DNA of 64,000 bases, from the NCBI GenBank assembly GCA_002328495.1, contig DCUJ01000013.1:204392-268391 (forward strand). The letters run 5' to 3'. The notes beneath the pieces are model-generated. The model made no database searches. It saw only the letters and a program-made list of their open reading frames with translations, and had not been told where the DNA came from. Positions 8,495-16,902 of this stretch are shown here, piece after piece (position 1 is the stretch's first letter; every line of letters starts with the position of its first letter). The stretch is from Sulfurospirillum sp. UBA2217 (GTDB lineage: Bacteria; Campylobacterota; Campylobacteria; Campylobacterales; Sulfurospirillaceae). A program made the position numbers and the translations under genes.

Positions 8495-9474
8495 ATTACG
8501 CGCAGGCTTATGAGCGTTTTGACGCACTGTTTGATAACAAACTGAGTGAAGACGCGGCACGAGCACTTTTAATCGAATTGTATGAGCGTGGTGAAAATGA
8601 TGAAGAGATAGCAGCCGCAGCCAAAGTGATGCGTGAACACAGTGTAAAACTTGATTTAAGTGAAACGTTGCGTGATGAAATTATCGATGTGGTAGGAACA
8701 GGTGGTGATAAGAGCGGTACGTTTAATATCTCCACCACCACGTCCATTGTTTTAGCAAGTTTAGGGTGTAAAGTTGCTAAACACGGCAGTGGTTCTGCTA
8801 CTTCACTCTCAGGAAGTGCCGATGTTTTAAAAGCACTTGGACTCAATCTTAATCTAAGTGTTGAAAAGCAAATAAAAATGTTAGAAGCGTGCGGTTTTGT
8901 CTTTATGTTTGCGATGAATCACCATCCGTGCATGAAACACATTATGCCCATTCGTAAAAGCCTAAGCCATCGCACCATTTTTAATATGCTAGGACCTCTT
9001 GCCAATCCAGCCAATGCCCAAAAGCAAATGATAGGTGTTTTTCATGTGGATTACATCGAGCGATTTGCAAAAGCACTCCAAACCTTGGGTACGAAAAAAA
9101 GTATCGTTTTAAGTTCACGAGATGGTTTAGACGAAATCGGGCTTTCCACCACATCACACTACATCCAAATAGAAAACACTACAATGGTGGAGGGAGAAAT
9201 TGACCCCAAAGCCTTAGGTTTCAAACTGGCTCCTCTTGAGGCAATAAAAGGAGGGGAGAGTACTCATAACGCAGATATCACCCGCTCTATTTTGCAAGGA
9301 AGTGAAAAAGGGGCAAAACGTGATGTTGTTCTTTTAAATGGCGCATGTGCTTTGATGGTTGATGGACGCGCGCGTGATATGCAAGAAGGTCTTGAGATGA
9401 TGCGCTTTGGGCTGGAGAGTAAAAAAGCGTGGGACAAACTAGGCGAAATCATAAAGCTTTCTTATCTGATATGA
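8491..9474 (+). CDS. trpD: Anthranilate phosphoribosyltransferase (TrpD)
   Basis: Transfers the phosphoribosyl group of PRPP to anthranilate in tryptophan synthesis. The PRPP motif VGTGGDKSGTFNIST (about residues 68-82), the Mg-associated SGSADVLKALG, and RTIFNMLGPLANPA match the family; length 327 is usual. The normally strong KHGN..SS loop reads KHGSGSATSLSGS, so the Asn after KHG is Ser. No other trp gene is nearby. The stop overlaps tsaE in an ATGA. An alternative is a paralogue with a different acceptor, but overall similarity favours TrpD. Confidence 0.85.
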   Translation: MNYAQAYERFDALFDNKLSEDAARALLIELYERGENDEEIAAAAKVMREHSVKLDLSETLRDEIIDVVGTGGDKSGTFNISTTTSIVLASLGCKVAKHGSGSATSLSGSADVLKALGLNLNLSVEKQIKMLEACGFVFMFAMNHHPCMKHIMPIRKSLSHRTIFNMLGPLANPANAQKQMIGVFHVDYIERFAKALQTLGTKKSIVLSSRDGLDEIGLSTTSHYIQIENTTMVEGEIDPKALGFKLAPLEAIKGGESTHNADITRSILQGSEKGAKRDVVLLNGACALMVDGRARDMQEGLEMMRFGLESKKAWDKLGEIIKLSYLI

Positions 9475-9902
9475 GTAAAATCTATGAAAAAGTGTGCGAT
9501 TTGGCACAATTAGAGAGCTTAGTCAAAGAGATTATAGATGATGTTGGGGATGAAGGAATTATTTTACTGCGAGGTAACTTAGCCAGTGGAAAGACTGCTT
9601 TTGTGAAAGCTTTTGCAAAAGCCTTGGACATCAAAGAAGATATTTCTTCACCCACATTTTCTATTTTACATGAGTACGAAGAGAAGCTTTTTCATTACGA
9701 TATTTATCAATGTGGCGTAGAAGGTTTTTTAAAAAGTGGTCTGGTTGAAAAACTAGAGTGTGAGGGGTATCATCTCATAGAATGGGGGGAAAGTACTTTT
9801 GAGACGCTTTTACGCCATTTTGGGATTGTTTATTCGACCATTGATATAACAACAGAATCATCAAAACGACGATACAAGGTGAACATTCATGCATACACTT
9901 AA
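9471..9902 (+). CDS. tsaE: TsaE, tRNA t6A ATPase
   Basis: ATPase of the TsaBDE complex that makes N6-threonylcarbamoyladenosine at position 37 of ANN-decoding tRNAs. Walker A is GNLASGKTA, followed by SSPTFSILHEYE and HYDIYQ, all typical TsaE motifs. I chose ATG at 9471 (143 residues) because it forms the ATGA overlap with the trpD stop, whereas a frame extension upstream would run deep into trpD. The end overlaps lptB by 14 bases. Confidence 0.93.
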   Translation: MSKIYEKVCDLAQLESLVKEIIDDVGDEGIILLRGNLASGKTAFVKAFAKALDIKEDISSPTFSILHEYEEKLFHYDIYQCGVEGFLKSGLVEKLECEGYHLIEWGESTFETLLRHFGIVYSTIDITTESSKRRYKVNIHAYT

Positions 9903-10611
9903 AGTGGATAAATTAGAAAAAATCATTAAAAAAACACACATCATCAAAGGGGTTTCACTCGAAGTCAAAAGCGGTGAAGTAGTAGGGCTATTAGGACCTA
10001 ATGGTGCTGGAAAAACAACGATGTTTTATATGATTTGCGGACTCATTGAACCCAGTTTGGGAGAAATCTATTTTGACAACCAAAACGTGACCAAAATGCC
10101 TTTACATGTAAGAGCAAAATTGGGTATTGGGTATTTACCGCAAGAGTCCAGTATTTTTAAAGATTTAAGTGTAGAAGATAACATTATGCTTGCGGCTGAG
10201 ATTGTTTATCCTAAACAAGAAGATGCAATGAAACGTGTGGAAGAGCTCTTAAATCTTTTAAATATTGAACCTATTCGTAAACGAAATGGTGTGAGCCTCA
10301 GTGGTGGAGAGAGAAGACGCTGTGAAATCGCACGTTCTTTAGTGTTACAACCCAAATTTTTACTATTGGATGAGCCTTTTGCGGGTGTTGATCCTATTGC
10401 AGTTTCAGATATTCAAAACATTGTCAAAGAGCTAGCAAAACTTAACATTGGCGTTTTGATTACCGACCACAATGTCCGAGAAACGCTTGCTATTTGTGAT
10501 AGAGCGTATGTTTTAAAAGATGGTAGTTTGCTGGCGAGTGGTAAAAGCTCAGAAGTTGCTGAAAATAAATTGGTCAAAACGTACTATCTTGGCGAAGATT
10601 TTAGGTTCTAG
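9889..10611 (+). CDS. lptB: LptB, LPS export ABC ATPase
   Basis: Cytoplasmic ATPase of the LptB2FG transporter that extracts lipopolysaccharide from the inner membrane. Walker A is GLLGPNGAGKTT (about residues 33-44), the LptB-typical LGIGYLPQE follows the Q-loop region, the signature is SLSGGERRR, Walker B is LLLDEPFAGVDP, and the switch histidine is in ITDHNVRE. Length 240 fits. It overlaps tsaE and is followed 10 bases later by rpoN, the lptB-rpoN pairing common in Gram-negative bacteria. An exact TTACATGTAA lies inside at 10102-10111. Confidence 0.96.
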   Translation: MHTLKVDKLEKIIKKTHIIKGVSLEVKSGEVVGLLGPNGAGKTTMFYMICGLIEPSLGEIYFDNQNVTKMPLHVRAKLGIGYLPQESSIFKDLSVEDNIMLAAEIVYPKQEDAMKRVEELLNLLNIEPIRKRNGVSLSGGERRRCEIARSLVLQPKFLLLDEPFAGVDPIAVSDIQNIVKELAKLNIGVLITDHNVRETLAICDRAYVLKDGSLLASGKSSEVAENKLVKTYYLGEDFRF

Positions 10612-10621
10612 GGGAGTATAA

Positions 10622-11893
10622 TTGAAACTTAGGGTTTCGAATACACAAACAACGAAACAAAAATTTTCATCCACGCTGCGTGGGTGGTTGCCCATTTTAC
10701 AAGCCAATTTGGATGGTTTGGTTGAATCCTTGAAGCCTTTTGTGGAGGAAAATCCTTTTATTTGCGTCACACCTGGCAGTGAACGTGAAGATAAAAAATT
10801 TGAGAAAAAAAACTTCTTTTCAACCCTTTCAAAAAACTCTGTCACCAGTACCATAGAAGCACTTACGTTAGATAAAAAATCTCTCTTTCAAACACTGCAT
10901 GAACAAGTCAATCCTCCTCTTTTTCCAACCATTAAATCACAAAATATTGCGTATGAAATTATCGAAAATATCAATTCTGAAGGGTATTTTGAAACTGAAG
11001 CATTACCTTTGATTGCAGGAAAATTAGGTGTAGAAGCCAATGAAGTAGAAAAGATACGCCAACGTTTTGCCTATTTAGAGCCCATCGGTGTGGGAGCCAT
11101 TGATTTAAAGGAGGCTTTTTTATTTCAACTGGGTGATATGGATGTTGAAGAGAGTTTGTATCCGCTGGTTGAAAACTTAGTGCTTCATTTTGAGTCTATT
11201 GAGATGTACAATAAAGAACCTCGTTTTTTAGAAGCACTTGGGGTTATTAAAAAATTTCGCAATCCTCCAGCTGTTGATTTTTTAGAAGATAAAAAAGAAG
11301 TTATCCCTGATATTTTTGTTTATCAAAAAGAGGGTTCCATCGAAGTGCATCTCAATGATGAATACTATCCTGAGATTATTATAGATACAGAAGGGGTCGA
11401 TGAAAGCCATGCGTTTGTTGCTCAAAAAATTAAAGATGCAAAAGATTTGGTGGATGCTTTGGAAATGCGAAAAGCAACACTGTATAAAATTGGATTGATG
11501 ATTGTTGAGTACCAATATGACTTTTTTATGGGCAAATCCATTAAGCCTATGAAACTGAAAGATTTAGCGGATGATTTGGGGCGAAACCCTTCAACTATCT
11601 CACGAGCCATCGCTAATAAATACCTTTCATGCAGTCGTGGGGTCATAGCTTTAAAGCAGTTTTTTGCCGCAGCACTCGAAGAAGAAATATCCAACAGTGC
11701 CATAAAAGAGTATATGCTAGAACTGGTCAAAAAAGAGAATCGTTTAAAACCAATGAGTGATTTGAAACTCTTAGAATTAATTGAACAAAAGTTTGAGATT
11801 AAAATGGTGCGACGAACCATTACAAAATATCGCCAACAATTTAATATTGCAAGCTCATCTGAGCGTAAAAAACTTTACACGTTAAGCGCTTAA
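10622..11893 (+). CDS. rpoN: RNA polymerase sigma-54 factor RpoN
   Basis: Sigma-54, which in Campylobacterota drives middle flagellar genes (hook and basal body) with the activator FlgR. The start is a TTG at 10622 preceded by GGGGAG at a good distance. The N-terminal glutamine-rich region I is short, the core-binding region is central, and the C-terminal RpoN box reads VRRTITKYRQQFNI (residues about 398-411), in place of the textbook ARRTVAKYRE. Length 423 is similar to Campylobacter RpoN. The gene's end overlaps the convergent J-domain gene by 12 bases. A sigma-54-type promoter is visible before flgL in this window. Confidence 0.95.
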   Translation: MKLRVSNTQTTKQKFSSTLRGWLPILQANLDGLVESLKPFVEENPFICVTPGSEREDKKFEKKNFFSTLSKNSVTSTIEALTLDKKSLFQTLHEQVNPPLFPTIKSQNIAYEIIENINSEGYFETEALPLIAGKLGVEANEVEKIRQRFAYLEPIGVGAIDLKEAFLFQLGDMDVEESLYPLVENLVLHFESIEMYNKEPRFLEALGVIKKFRNPPAVDFLEDKKEVIPDIFVYQKEGSIEVHLNDEYYPEIIIDTEGVDESHAFVAQKIKDAKDLVDALEMRKATLYKIGLMIVEYQYDFFMGKSIKPMKLKDLADDLGRNPSTISRAIANKYLSCSRGVIALKQFFAAALEEEISNSAIKEYMLELVKKENRLKPMSDLKLLELIEQKFEIKMVRRTITKYRQQFNIASSSERKKLYTLSA

Positions 11894-12712
11894 AACTTCT
11901 TTCTCACGAAAATGTGTTTTAAGCATTTCATAGGCATTTTGTATCTCTTGAAATTTTGCAAGATATTTTACATGTAAATCTCCGTCGTACAAACCACAAC
12001 TATCGGGATGGTATTTTTTTACCAATCGTAAATAGTTTTGACGAATCACATCAAATGAATCTTCCACCCGACAACCCAACACCCCAAAATACTCTTCTAA
12101 AAGACAAAAGAGGGCAGTGTGATGACTACGCCTGATTTTACGAGAAACTAAGCTTTTGGTATAAGAAGATACGCTTTTTTCATCATATGTAAATTCAACA
12201 AAACAGCCAAAAAGCTCTTTTTGCAATAACAATTTCCTTAACAAATGCGCTGTTATATCTGCGTTGGGATAGAGCGTAAGAGTCCCATGTTTTGGGCGGA
12301 TTCTAACCAAATGGTCTTTAAAATAGTTTTTAAGATACGTTGTAAACAGGGGCTGGTGCGTTCCTAGATGAAAAACAATGGCATAATTGTCTTCCACACT
12401 TACACCAATTGTCATTTTTTGCAACACTTGATTGGATTTGAACAAAGAAAGCTTGATACTTTTGTCGAGTGCCGCTTCTATGACAGATGCTTTTTGTATA
12501 TCGCCTGTTTTACGTACATAAATTTTACTGAGTAACTTTAAAAAATAGCGTCTTTGAATGAGTTCTTTATCATCTTTAAAAATAATGACTTTATTTTTAC
12601 GCCCTATCTTTTTTTGAAAATTTTTATCGGCTAAATTTTGCAAATAATAGAACGTTTTAGCATCTTCTTGAATTGAAATAGCCAACATATCGTGTGAAAG
12701 TGAAAGGTTCAT
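11882..12712 (-). CDS. J-domain (DnaJ-like) protein with unusual N-terminus
   Basis: About 276 residues. The C-terminal 70 residues hold a J domain with the invariant HPD (KKYHPDSCG), so it should stimulate a DnaK-type Hsp70. The preceding 200 residues lack the zinc-finger and substrate domains of DnaJ and do not resemble a family I can name. I chose ATG at 12712, with AAAGGA six bases upstream, over a TTG two codons earlier. It forms a minus-strand cluster with bpt and a 56-residue protein, an order I recall from Campylobacter. A TTACATGTAA copy lies inside at 11968-11977. Confidence 0.8.
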   Translation of the reverse strand: MNLSLSHDMLAISIQEDAKTFYYLQNLADKNFQKKIGRKNKVIIFKDDKELIQRRYFLKLLSKIYVRKTGDIQKASVIEAALDKSIKLSLFKSNQVLQKMTIGVSVEDNYAIVFHLGTHQPLFTTYLKNYFKDHLVRIRPKHGTLTLYPNADITAHLLRKLLLQKELFGCFVEFTYDEKSVSSYTKSLVSRKIRRSHHTALFCLLEEYFGVLGCRVEDSFDVIRQNYLRLVKKYHPDSCGLYDGDLHVKYLAKFQEIQNAYEMLKTHFREKEVLSA

Positions 12713-12762
12713 CCACAATCCTTTAGAAAATTTACTTCTCTAAAGCAAAAAGAGTTCCAAGA

Positions 12763-13488
12763 TTACACCCACATAGCATCTTCCTCTAATGAGGGATTGC
12801 CTTGCAAAATTTGATAAGGCGCATAGCGTGCTTTATAGGAGAGGCTTTGACACTCTTGTACCCAATATCCAAGATAAATCCACTCCAAATCATACTCTTT
12901 AGCCAATAATATTTGCTCATAAATTGAAAGTCGCCCCAAGGATAATTTTTGAAATGTGGGATCATAAAAAAAGTAGATGGATGATAAACCATTGTCTAAA
13001 AAATCGACTAAATCAACGCCTATAAGTTTTTCTCCTTGAAAATAGAGAATTTCTTTTCCAAAATTATGGGCGCCACATACATAAAGTTCATGATAACTTT
13101 GAGGCTTGAGTTCATGGTAGTTCCAACCTCTTTTTGCTTGCATAAATTGATGATAAGTGTCATACAATTCTAAGTGTTCTCTGCTAAGTGTTGGAGTTTG
13201 TATAACATAGCGAATCCCTTCTGCCTTTTTAAAAACACGCTTGGCTGAATGAGAAAATGTATAGTTTTTAACATCGATACGAAGATTTAAACACGCATTG
13301 CAGCCAAAGCATTGAGGACGTGAATAATAATTACCAAAACGTCGCCAGCCTCTTTCAACCAGTTGCTGATTCAATGCCATAGAAGCATTTTCAATATAAC
13401 GATACGCCATACGTGTCGTTTGAGCGGAAAGATAAGAACACGGTGTATCAAGCGTTGAAAACTCAACGCTACGTGAGTAATGAAGCAT
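12763..13488 (-). CDS. bpt: Aspartate/glutamate leucyltransferase Bpt (arginyl-transferase family)
   Basis: Aminoacyl-tRNA-protein transferase that adds leucine to N-terminal Asp or Glu and so marks proteins for the N-end rule degradation pathway. The N-terminal cysteine cluster CFGCNACLNLRI (about residues 60-71) and RGWRRFGNYYSRP are family hallmarks, and the C-terminal half contains IYLGYWVQECQSLSYKARY, the conserved ATE/Bpt signature. Length 241 is typical of the bacterial Bpt/Ate form. It lies between the J-domain gene and a small coiled-coil gene on the same strand. Confidence 0.92.
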   Translation of the reverse strand: MLHYSRSVEFSTLDTPCSYLSAQTTRMAYRYIENASMALNQQLVERGWRRFGNYYSRPQCFGCNACLNLRIDVKNYTFSHSAKRVFKKAEGIRYVIQTPTLSREHLELYDTYHQFMQAKRGWNYHELKPQSYHELYVCGAHNFGKEILYFQGEKLIGVDLVDFLDNGLSSIYFFYDPTFQKLSLGRLSIYEQILLAKEYDLEWIYLGYWVQECQSLSYKARYAPYQILQGNPSLEEDAMWV

Positions 13489-13491
13489 GAA

Positions 13492-13662
13492 TTACGAAAG
13501 CTTTTTTACACCAGAAGTTTGCATAAATTTTTCAAATTGCGCATGAAGTTTTAGTTCTTTTTCTCTTTTTTGAGTCACAATCTGCGCTTCTTGCTCTTTT
13601 TTTTCACTTTGACTTATCTTCTCTTTTAAAGATTTTAAATCATCAAATAAATTACTTTGCAT
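13492..13662 (-). CDS. Small charged helical protein upstream of bpt (56 aa)
   Basis: A 56-residue open frame starting ATG at 13662 and ending TAA at 13492-13494, three bases before the bpt start. It begins MQSNLFDDLKSLKEKISQSE, is rich in Lys, Glu and Gln, and is predicted to be a single long helix or coiled coil. GGGTT about 5 bases upstream is a weak ribosome site. Small unknown genes occur at this place beside ate/bpt in relatives, so I treat it as real. No function is assigned. Confidence 0.65.
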   Translation of the reverse strand: MQSNLFDDLKSLKEKISQSEKKEQEAQIVTQKREKELKLHAQFEKFMQTSGVKKLS

Positions 13663-13766
13663 TCGAACCCTTTATAACATGTAAAGATAAATTAGGTTTG
13701 GATTATAGCAAAATTTAGTAGGAGTGAGATAAAATAAGACCCATGCAATCATCGCAAGGACACAAA

Positions 13767-15422
13767 ATGCTTTTACGATTTGGGCTTTATCTTTTTTTAG
13801 GGTATGTTTTTTCTTATGCACAAACTCTAACACCCATTACACTTCAGCTAGCATGGAAATACCAGTTTCAATTTGCTGGATACATCATGGCAAAAGAAAA
13901 AGGATTTTACGAACAAGCAGGGCTTGATGTTATGCTTAAAGAGTATGAATTGGATACAGAAGTAAACCGTGAAGTGCTGAGTGGAAAAGCACATTTTGGT
14001 ATTGCACGTTCAGATTTGGTGTTAGATAGACTCAACGAAGGTATGAAGTTTGTTCAACTTTTAGCGTTATGTCAAGCCTCTCCTGTTATATTTCAAACAC
14101 TCAAACGTGATGATATAACAAAACTAGAAGACTTAAAAGATAAACGCTTTGTTTTGACGGGAGATTCTTTATTACGAGATGGTGCTGAAGTTGTTAGTAT
14201 GCTCCATTCTGTTGGGATAGATGAAAATAAAATTCATAAAGTCAATGGCACGACCTATGGACCAGAAGATATTATCAATGGAAATGGGGATGTTATCACT
14301 GCGTACAGTACCATTACACCGTATCATCTACAAAAATTAGGGTATGAATCTATCAGCTTTCATCCTAAGGATTATGGTTTTGACTTTTACAGCGATATCC
14401 TTTTTACGATGGAAGAGTTTATCGTTAAAAATCCTGAGATAGTTTCAAAATTTTACGAAGCATCCATGAAGGGATGGTTGTATGCTTTTTCGCATATCGA
14501 TGAAACCATTGATACGATTAAAGCTAAATACGATTCACAAGAACTTCCCCGCGATTTATTAGAATTTGAAGCGCACGAATTTAAGAAGTTAGCATTTATG
14601 CCCAATATCCCTTTTGGAGACATCAATGTGGTAAAAATAGAAAAAATTGTCAACTCCTTTCGCTTTTTAGGTCTTACAAAAAATCCAAGTAATGCTTTTG
14701 AACCTTTTATTTACGACCATCCTTCCAAAAAAACCGTGACACTTCCTTTTGATTGGTCTTTGTTTTGGAAGATAGTTTGGGGAATCCTTTTTGTGATTAT
14801 GGCACTTATCATCAATCAATGGGCGATTATGCTTTATAATCGTAAGTTAAAAAACAAAGAAGTCGTCCTGAAAAAAAAGCACGGTGAACTACAAGAACAA
14901 GTCAATAGAGATAGCCTAACGCTTCTTTATAACAGACGCTACATGATGGAATCAGCCAAACACCTTATAGCCCTTTCAAAACGACACAATGAACACCTCT
15001 CTATTATGATGATCGATATTGATAATTTTAAAATTATCAATGACACTTACGGACATGGAGCTGGGGATAGTGTTATCAAAGCAATCGCACGAGCAATAAA
15101 ACTGTGTTCACGTAAAAGCGACATCGCATCACGCTTTGGTGGTGAGGAATTTTTACTCCTACTTCCAAACACATCTTTAGAAGGGGCAAAAGTCATTGCT
15201 GAGAAAATACGCCAAGAAATTGAAGAATTGAAAGTCCCTCTTGCGAACCACTATCTTATGGTAACGGTAAGCATTGGCTTATCCAACGTTGATATCGACT
15301 ACCACGAAGTTCTTAATGAAAACTTCTGGCAATTATCCGATGAAGCACTTTACGAAGCAAAACGAACAGGAAAAAATAGAGTTGTTATAAAAGATAGATA
15401 CAAAGAGGAAGTGGATCGTTAA
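13767..15422 (+). CDS. NMT1/THI5-like binding domain fused to GGDEF diguanylate cyclase
   Basis: Membrane protein of about 551 residues. A signal peptide (LLRFGLYLFLGYVFSYAQ) leads to a periplasmic NMT1/THI5-like substrate-binding domain (TLQLAWKYQFQFAGY, residues about 25-265). A membrane helix follows at about residues 335-358, then a GGDEF domain with active-site motif RFGGEEF. It probably senses a small pyrimidine-like or thiamine-precursor ligand and makes c-di-GMP in the cytoplasm; the ligand is inferred from the fold only. I chose ATG 13767 because AAGGA lies 6 bases upstream; an ATG at 13743 lacks this. It is the last core gene before the island. Confidence 0.85.
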   Translation: MLLRFGLYLFLGYVFSYAQTLTPITLQLAWKYQFQFAGYIMAKEKGFYEQAGLDVMLKEYELDTEVNREVLSGKAHFGIARSDLVLDRLNEGMKFVQLLALCQASPVIFQTLKRDDITKLEDLKDKRFVLTGDSLLRDGAEVVSMLHSVGIDENKIHKVNGTTYGPEDIINGNGDVITAYSTITPYHLQKLGYESISFHPKDYGFDFYSDILFTMEEFIVKNPEIVSKFYEASMKGWLYAFSHIDETIDTIKAKYDSQELPRDLLEFEAHEFKKLAFMPNIPFGDINVVKIEKIVNSFRFLGLTKNPSNAFEPFIYDHPSKKTVTLPFDWSLFWKIVWGILFVIMALIINQWAIMLYNRKLKNKEVVLKKKHGELQEQVNRDSLTLLYNRRYMMESAKHLIALSKRHNEHLSIMMIDIDNFKIINDTYGHGAGDSVIKAIARAIKLCSRKSDIASRFGGEEFLLLLPNTSLEGAKVIAEKIRQEIEELKVPLANHYLMVTVSIGLSNVDIDYHEVLNENFWQLSDEALYEAKRTGKNRVVIKDRYKEEVDR

Positions 15423-15487
15423 TCTTGACACTCTTGTGACACCAATAAGGTTACGAAGGTTTAAAAGCTCGTAGTTTAGGAAGAAGA

Positions 15488-15508
15488 GGTGGTACTGAGG
15501 CCGGACTC
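15488..15508. other. Putative attL: shortened copy of tRNA-Leu 3' end
   Basis: This stretch reads like the 3' end of the tRNA-Leu gene at 34487 (minus strand). TGGTAC is followed by TGAGGCCGGACTC, with one C missing compared with the tRNA copy TGGTACC. The 13 bases TGAGGCCGGACTC are identical. It marks the distal end of the element integrated in the tRNA. Bases 15423-15487 between the cyclase gene and this site contain no gene I can see. Confidence 0.75.
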
Positions 15509-15564
15509 ACTATTGTTTAAAAAATGCCTAAATTAAGGGATTTATTAAACGTAAATCATTCGAT

Positions 15565-15600
15565 GGTACCGTAATCAGTACCGTTAAAATCCAAAGTACC
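15565..15600. repeat. Left-end GTACC repeats, possible integrase arm sites
   Basis: GGTACCGTAA (15565-15574), CAGTACCGTTAA (15576-15587) and a weaker AAAGTACC (15593-15600) lie about 60-90 bases inside the left end. The same AGTACCGT motif occurs at the right end beside the integrase, as expected for arm-type integrase binding sites. No gene is seen in 15509-15659. Confidence 0.55.
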
Positions 15601-15659
15601 CACAATAATTTATTTATTTCCTGAATTTATTATACTAAGAATAGTCTTAATTTTATTAA

Positions 15660-15971
15660 TCATAATGTGCGTTGATATGCTTCTTCATAAACATTGAGTT
15701 TATCTCGCTCACCAATGGCTATAACATAGACTTCAATGAAAGCATTGTCATTGATTTTATAAACGATTCTGTATTTTTTATTAAAAACATAAATCTTTCT
15801 AAAGCCTTGAAGATCGATTCCTAAATCAGGTCTATTTTCTAACACTTGACCAAAGTAAGGATTTGATTCTAATGTACGAAGATAGCCTTTAACTTCTTCG
15901 TAAGCTTCATCTTCTATGATGCCTGTTAAATCTTGATAGACATTAGGATGTAATTTGACACGATAACCCAT
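15660..15971 (-). CDS. RelE/ParE-family toxin
   Basis: A 103-residue protein of the RelE/ParE superfamily: the N-terminus YRVKLHPNVYQDL, the central GFRKIYVFNKKYRIVYKI and the end VYVIAIGERDK are the usual pattern of small ribosome-dependent mRNA interferases or gyrase poisons. I cannot separate the RelE and ParE functions by sequence. It begins directly at the stop codon of the antitoxin gene (TAA then ATG with no gap), so translation is coupled. It is probably a stabilisation module of the mobile element. Confidence 0.85.
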   Translation of the reverse strand: MGYRVKLHPNVYQDLTGIIEDEAYEEVKGYLRTLESNPYFGQVLENRPDLGIDLQGFRKIYVFNKKYRIVYKINDNAFIEVYVIAIGERDKLNVYEEAYQRTL

Positions 15972-16292
15972 TTAATGAGCCACTTTTGCTTTTCGCTCAG
16001 TATCTGTCTTTGCTAGCATATCATCAAGGCTGATATATCTATCTGTAGGAGTGTCTTTGCGATTTTGTACGATATGATTGATTTCCATCAGTTCTGCTTG
16101 ATCAGCAATAGATTTTAAACGCAAGTATTCATTCAAATCAATAATAGCGACTTCTGCTTCATTATTTTTTAGAACAATAATTTTTTCAAGTGTTTTGTTT
16201 TTGATTTGATCGATTAATTGTCCTAAACAACGTGAAACTTTTGTAAGAGATAGTAACTCATCGGTTGTAACAGTAAATTTATGAGAGAGCAT
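15972..16292 (-). CDS. Phd/YefM-like antitoxin
   Basis: About 106 residues. The N-terminal half resembles Phd/YefM antitoxins (the DNA-binding region includes KIIVLKNNEAEVAIIDLNEY), and the C-terminal half is a charged tail that should wrap the toxin. Start at 16292 is preceded by AAAGGAG with a 5-base spacer; a longer start at 16307 has no such site. It sits immediately upstream of the RelE/ParE toxin and presumably represses its own promoter in the AT-rich region 16293-16340. Confidence 0.8.
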   Translation of the reverse strand: MLSHKFTVTTDELLSLTKVSRCLGQLIDQIKNKTLEKIIVLKNNEAEVAIIDLNEYLRLKSIADQAELMEINHIVQNRKDTPTDRYISLDDMLAKTDTERKAKVAH

Positions 16293-16453
16293 TGTTACTC
16301 CTTTCAAATATTTAACGTTATGTTACAATAATTTTACATTAAATTCATTGACAAATAACTGTATTTATAAAAATAAAGTGTTTTTTATTAAGTTTATTTC
16401 TAAATAATTTAAGGAAAAAACTATTTTTTTTCTTTTCATCTTTAAGAATACAC

Positions 16454-16485
16454 TTTATTTTTTACATATATATGTAAAAAATAAA
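16454..16485. promoter_or_regulatory. 32-base perfect palindrome upstream of alpA-like gene
   Basis: Perfect dyad centred at 16469/16470 with core ACATATATATGT and arms TTTATTTTTT and AAAAAATAAA. A close copy of its right part, core plus AAAAATAAACTAA, occurs at 31782-31808 upstream of the VbhA-like/HTH operon. I infer an operator shared by two promoters of the element. The rest of the 300-base gap 16293-16607 is AT-rich and shows no gene. Confidence 0.6.
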
Positions 16486-16607
16486 CTAATTTTTTTTAAG
16501 AAATGCCCTATATTTCGACTCAGGCAATGAATTTTGAAAGAAGATATAATTTTTCTGTTGTCTAAAAATGTCCAATACTATAAATCTAAATAAAAAGGAA
16601 TTTATCG

Positions 16608-16784
16608 ATGCATGATAGATTATTACGATTTTCTCAAGTTCAAGAAATGGTACCTTTTAGTAGGGCGAAAATATATAACTTGATTAAACAAAAACAATTT
16701 CCACGTCAAGTGAAAGTAGGGGGAAGTAGTCTATGGAAAATGGACGAAATTATTGAGTATATAAATAATTTACAAAACAAATAG
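16608..16784 (+). CDS. AlpA-family HTH regulator / excisionase-like (58 aa)
   Basis: A 58-residue protein of the AlpA/MerR-like small winged-helix type: MHDRLLRFSQVQEMVPFSRA, then KIYNLIKQKQFPRQVKVGG and WKMDEIIEYI. In P4-like elements AlpA proteins activate integrase expression or act in excision. The ATG at 16608 has AAGGA at a good distance. The frame is short but the family pattern (hydrophobic LxxVxxMVxxSRAxIYxLIxxxxFPxxVKxG) is clear. It lies downstream of the large palindrome and upstream of the replication-like HTH gene. Confidence 0.8.
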   Translation: MHDRLLRFSQVQEMVPFSRAKIYNLIKQKQFPRQVKVGGSSLWKMDEIIEYINNLQNK

Positions 16785-16822
16785 CGTTTCCCTAAAAGTT
16801 TTCCCGACGATCAGGAAACGCT
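16783..16822. repeat. 9-base inverted repeat after alpA
   Basis: AGCGTTTCC (16783-16791) and GGAAACGCT (16814-16822) form a 9-base perfect stem around a 22-base loop, starting at the alpA stop codon. It lacks a clear T-run on the plus strand, so it may be a weak terminator or a protein-binding site. Nothing else is seen up to 16902. Confidence 0.5.
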
Positions 16823-16902
16823 AGCACCGACAGAGTTTAGTTGAGGGTGATATTGGAAGTATACCGTGTCATCCTCTAATTATCAAATTATAAGGATGAT
16901 TC

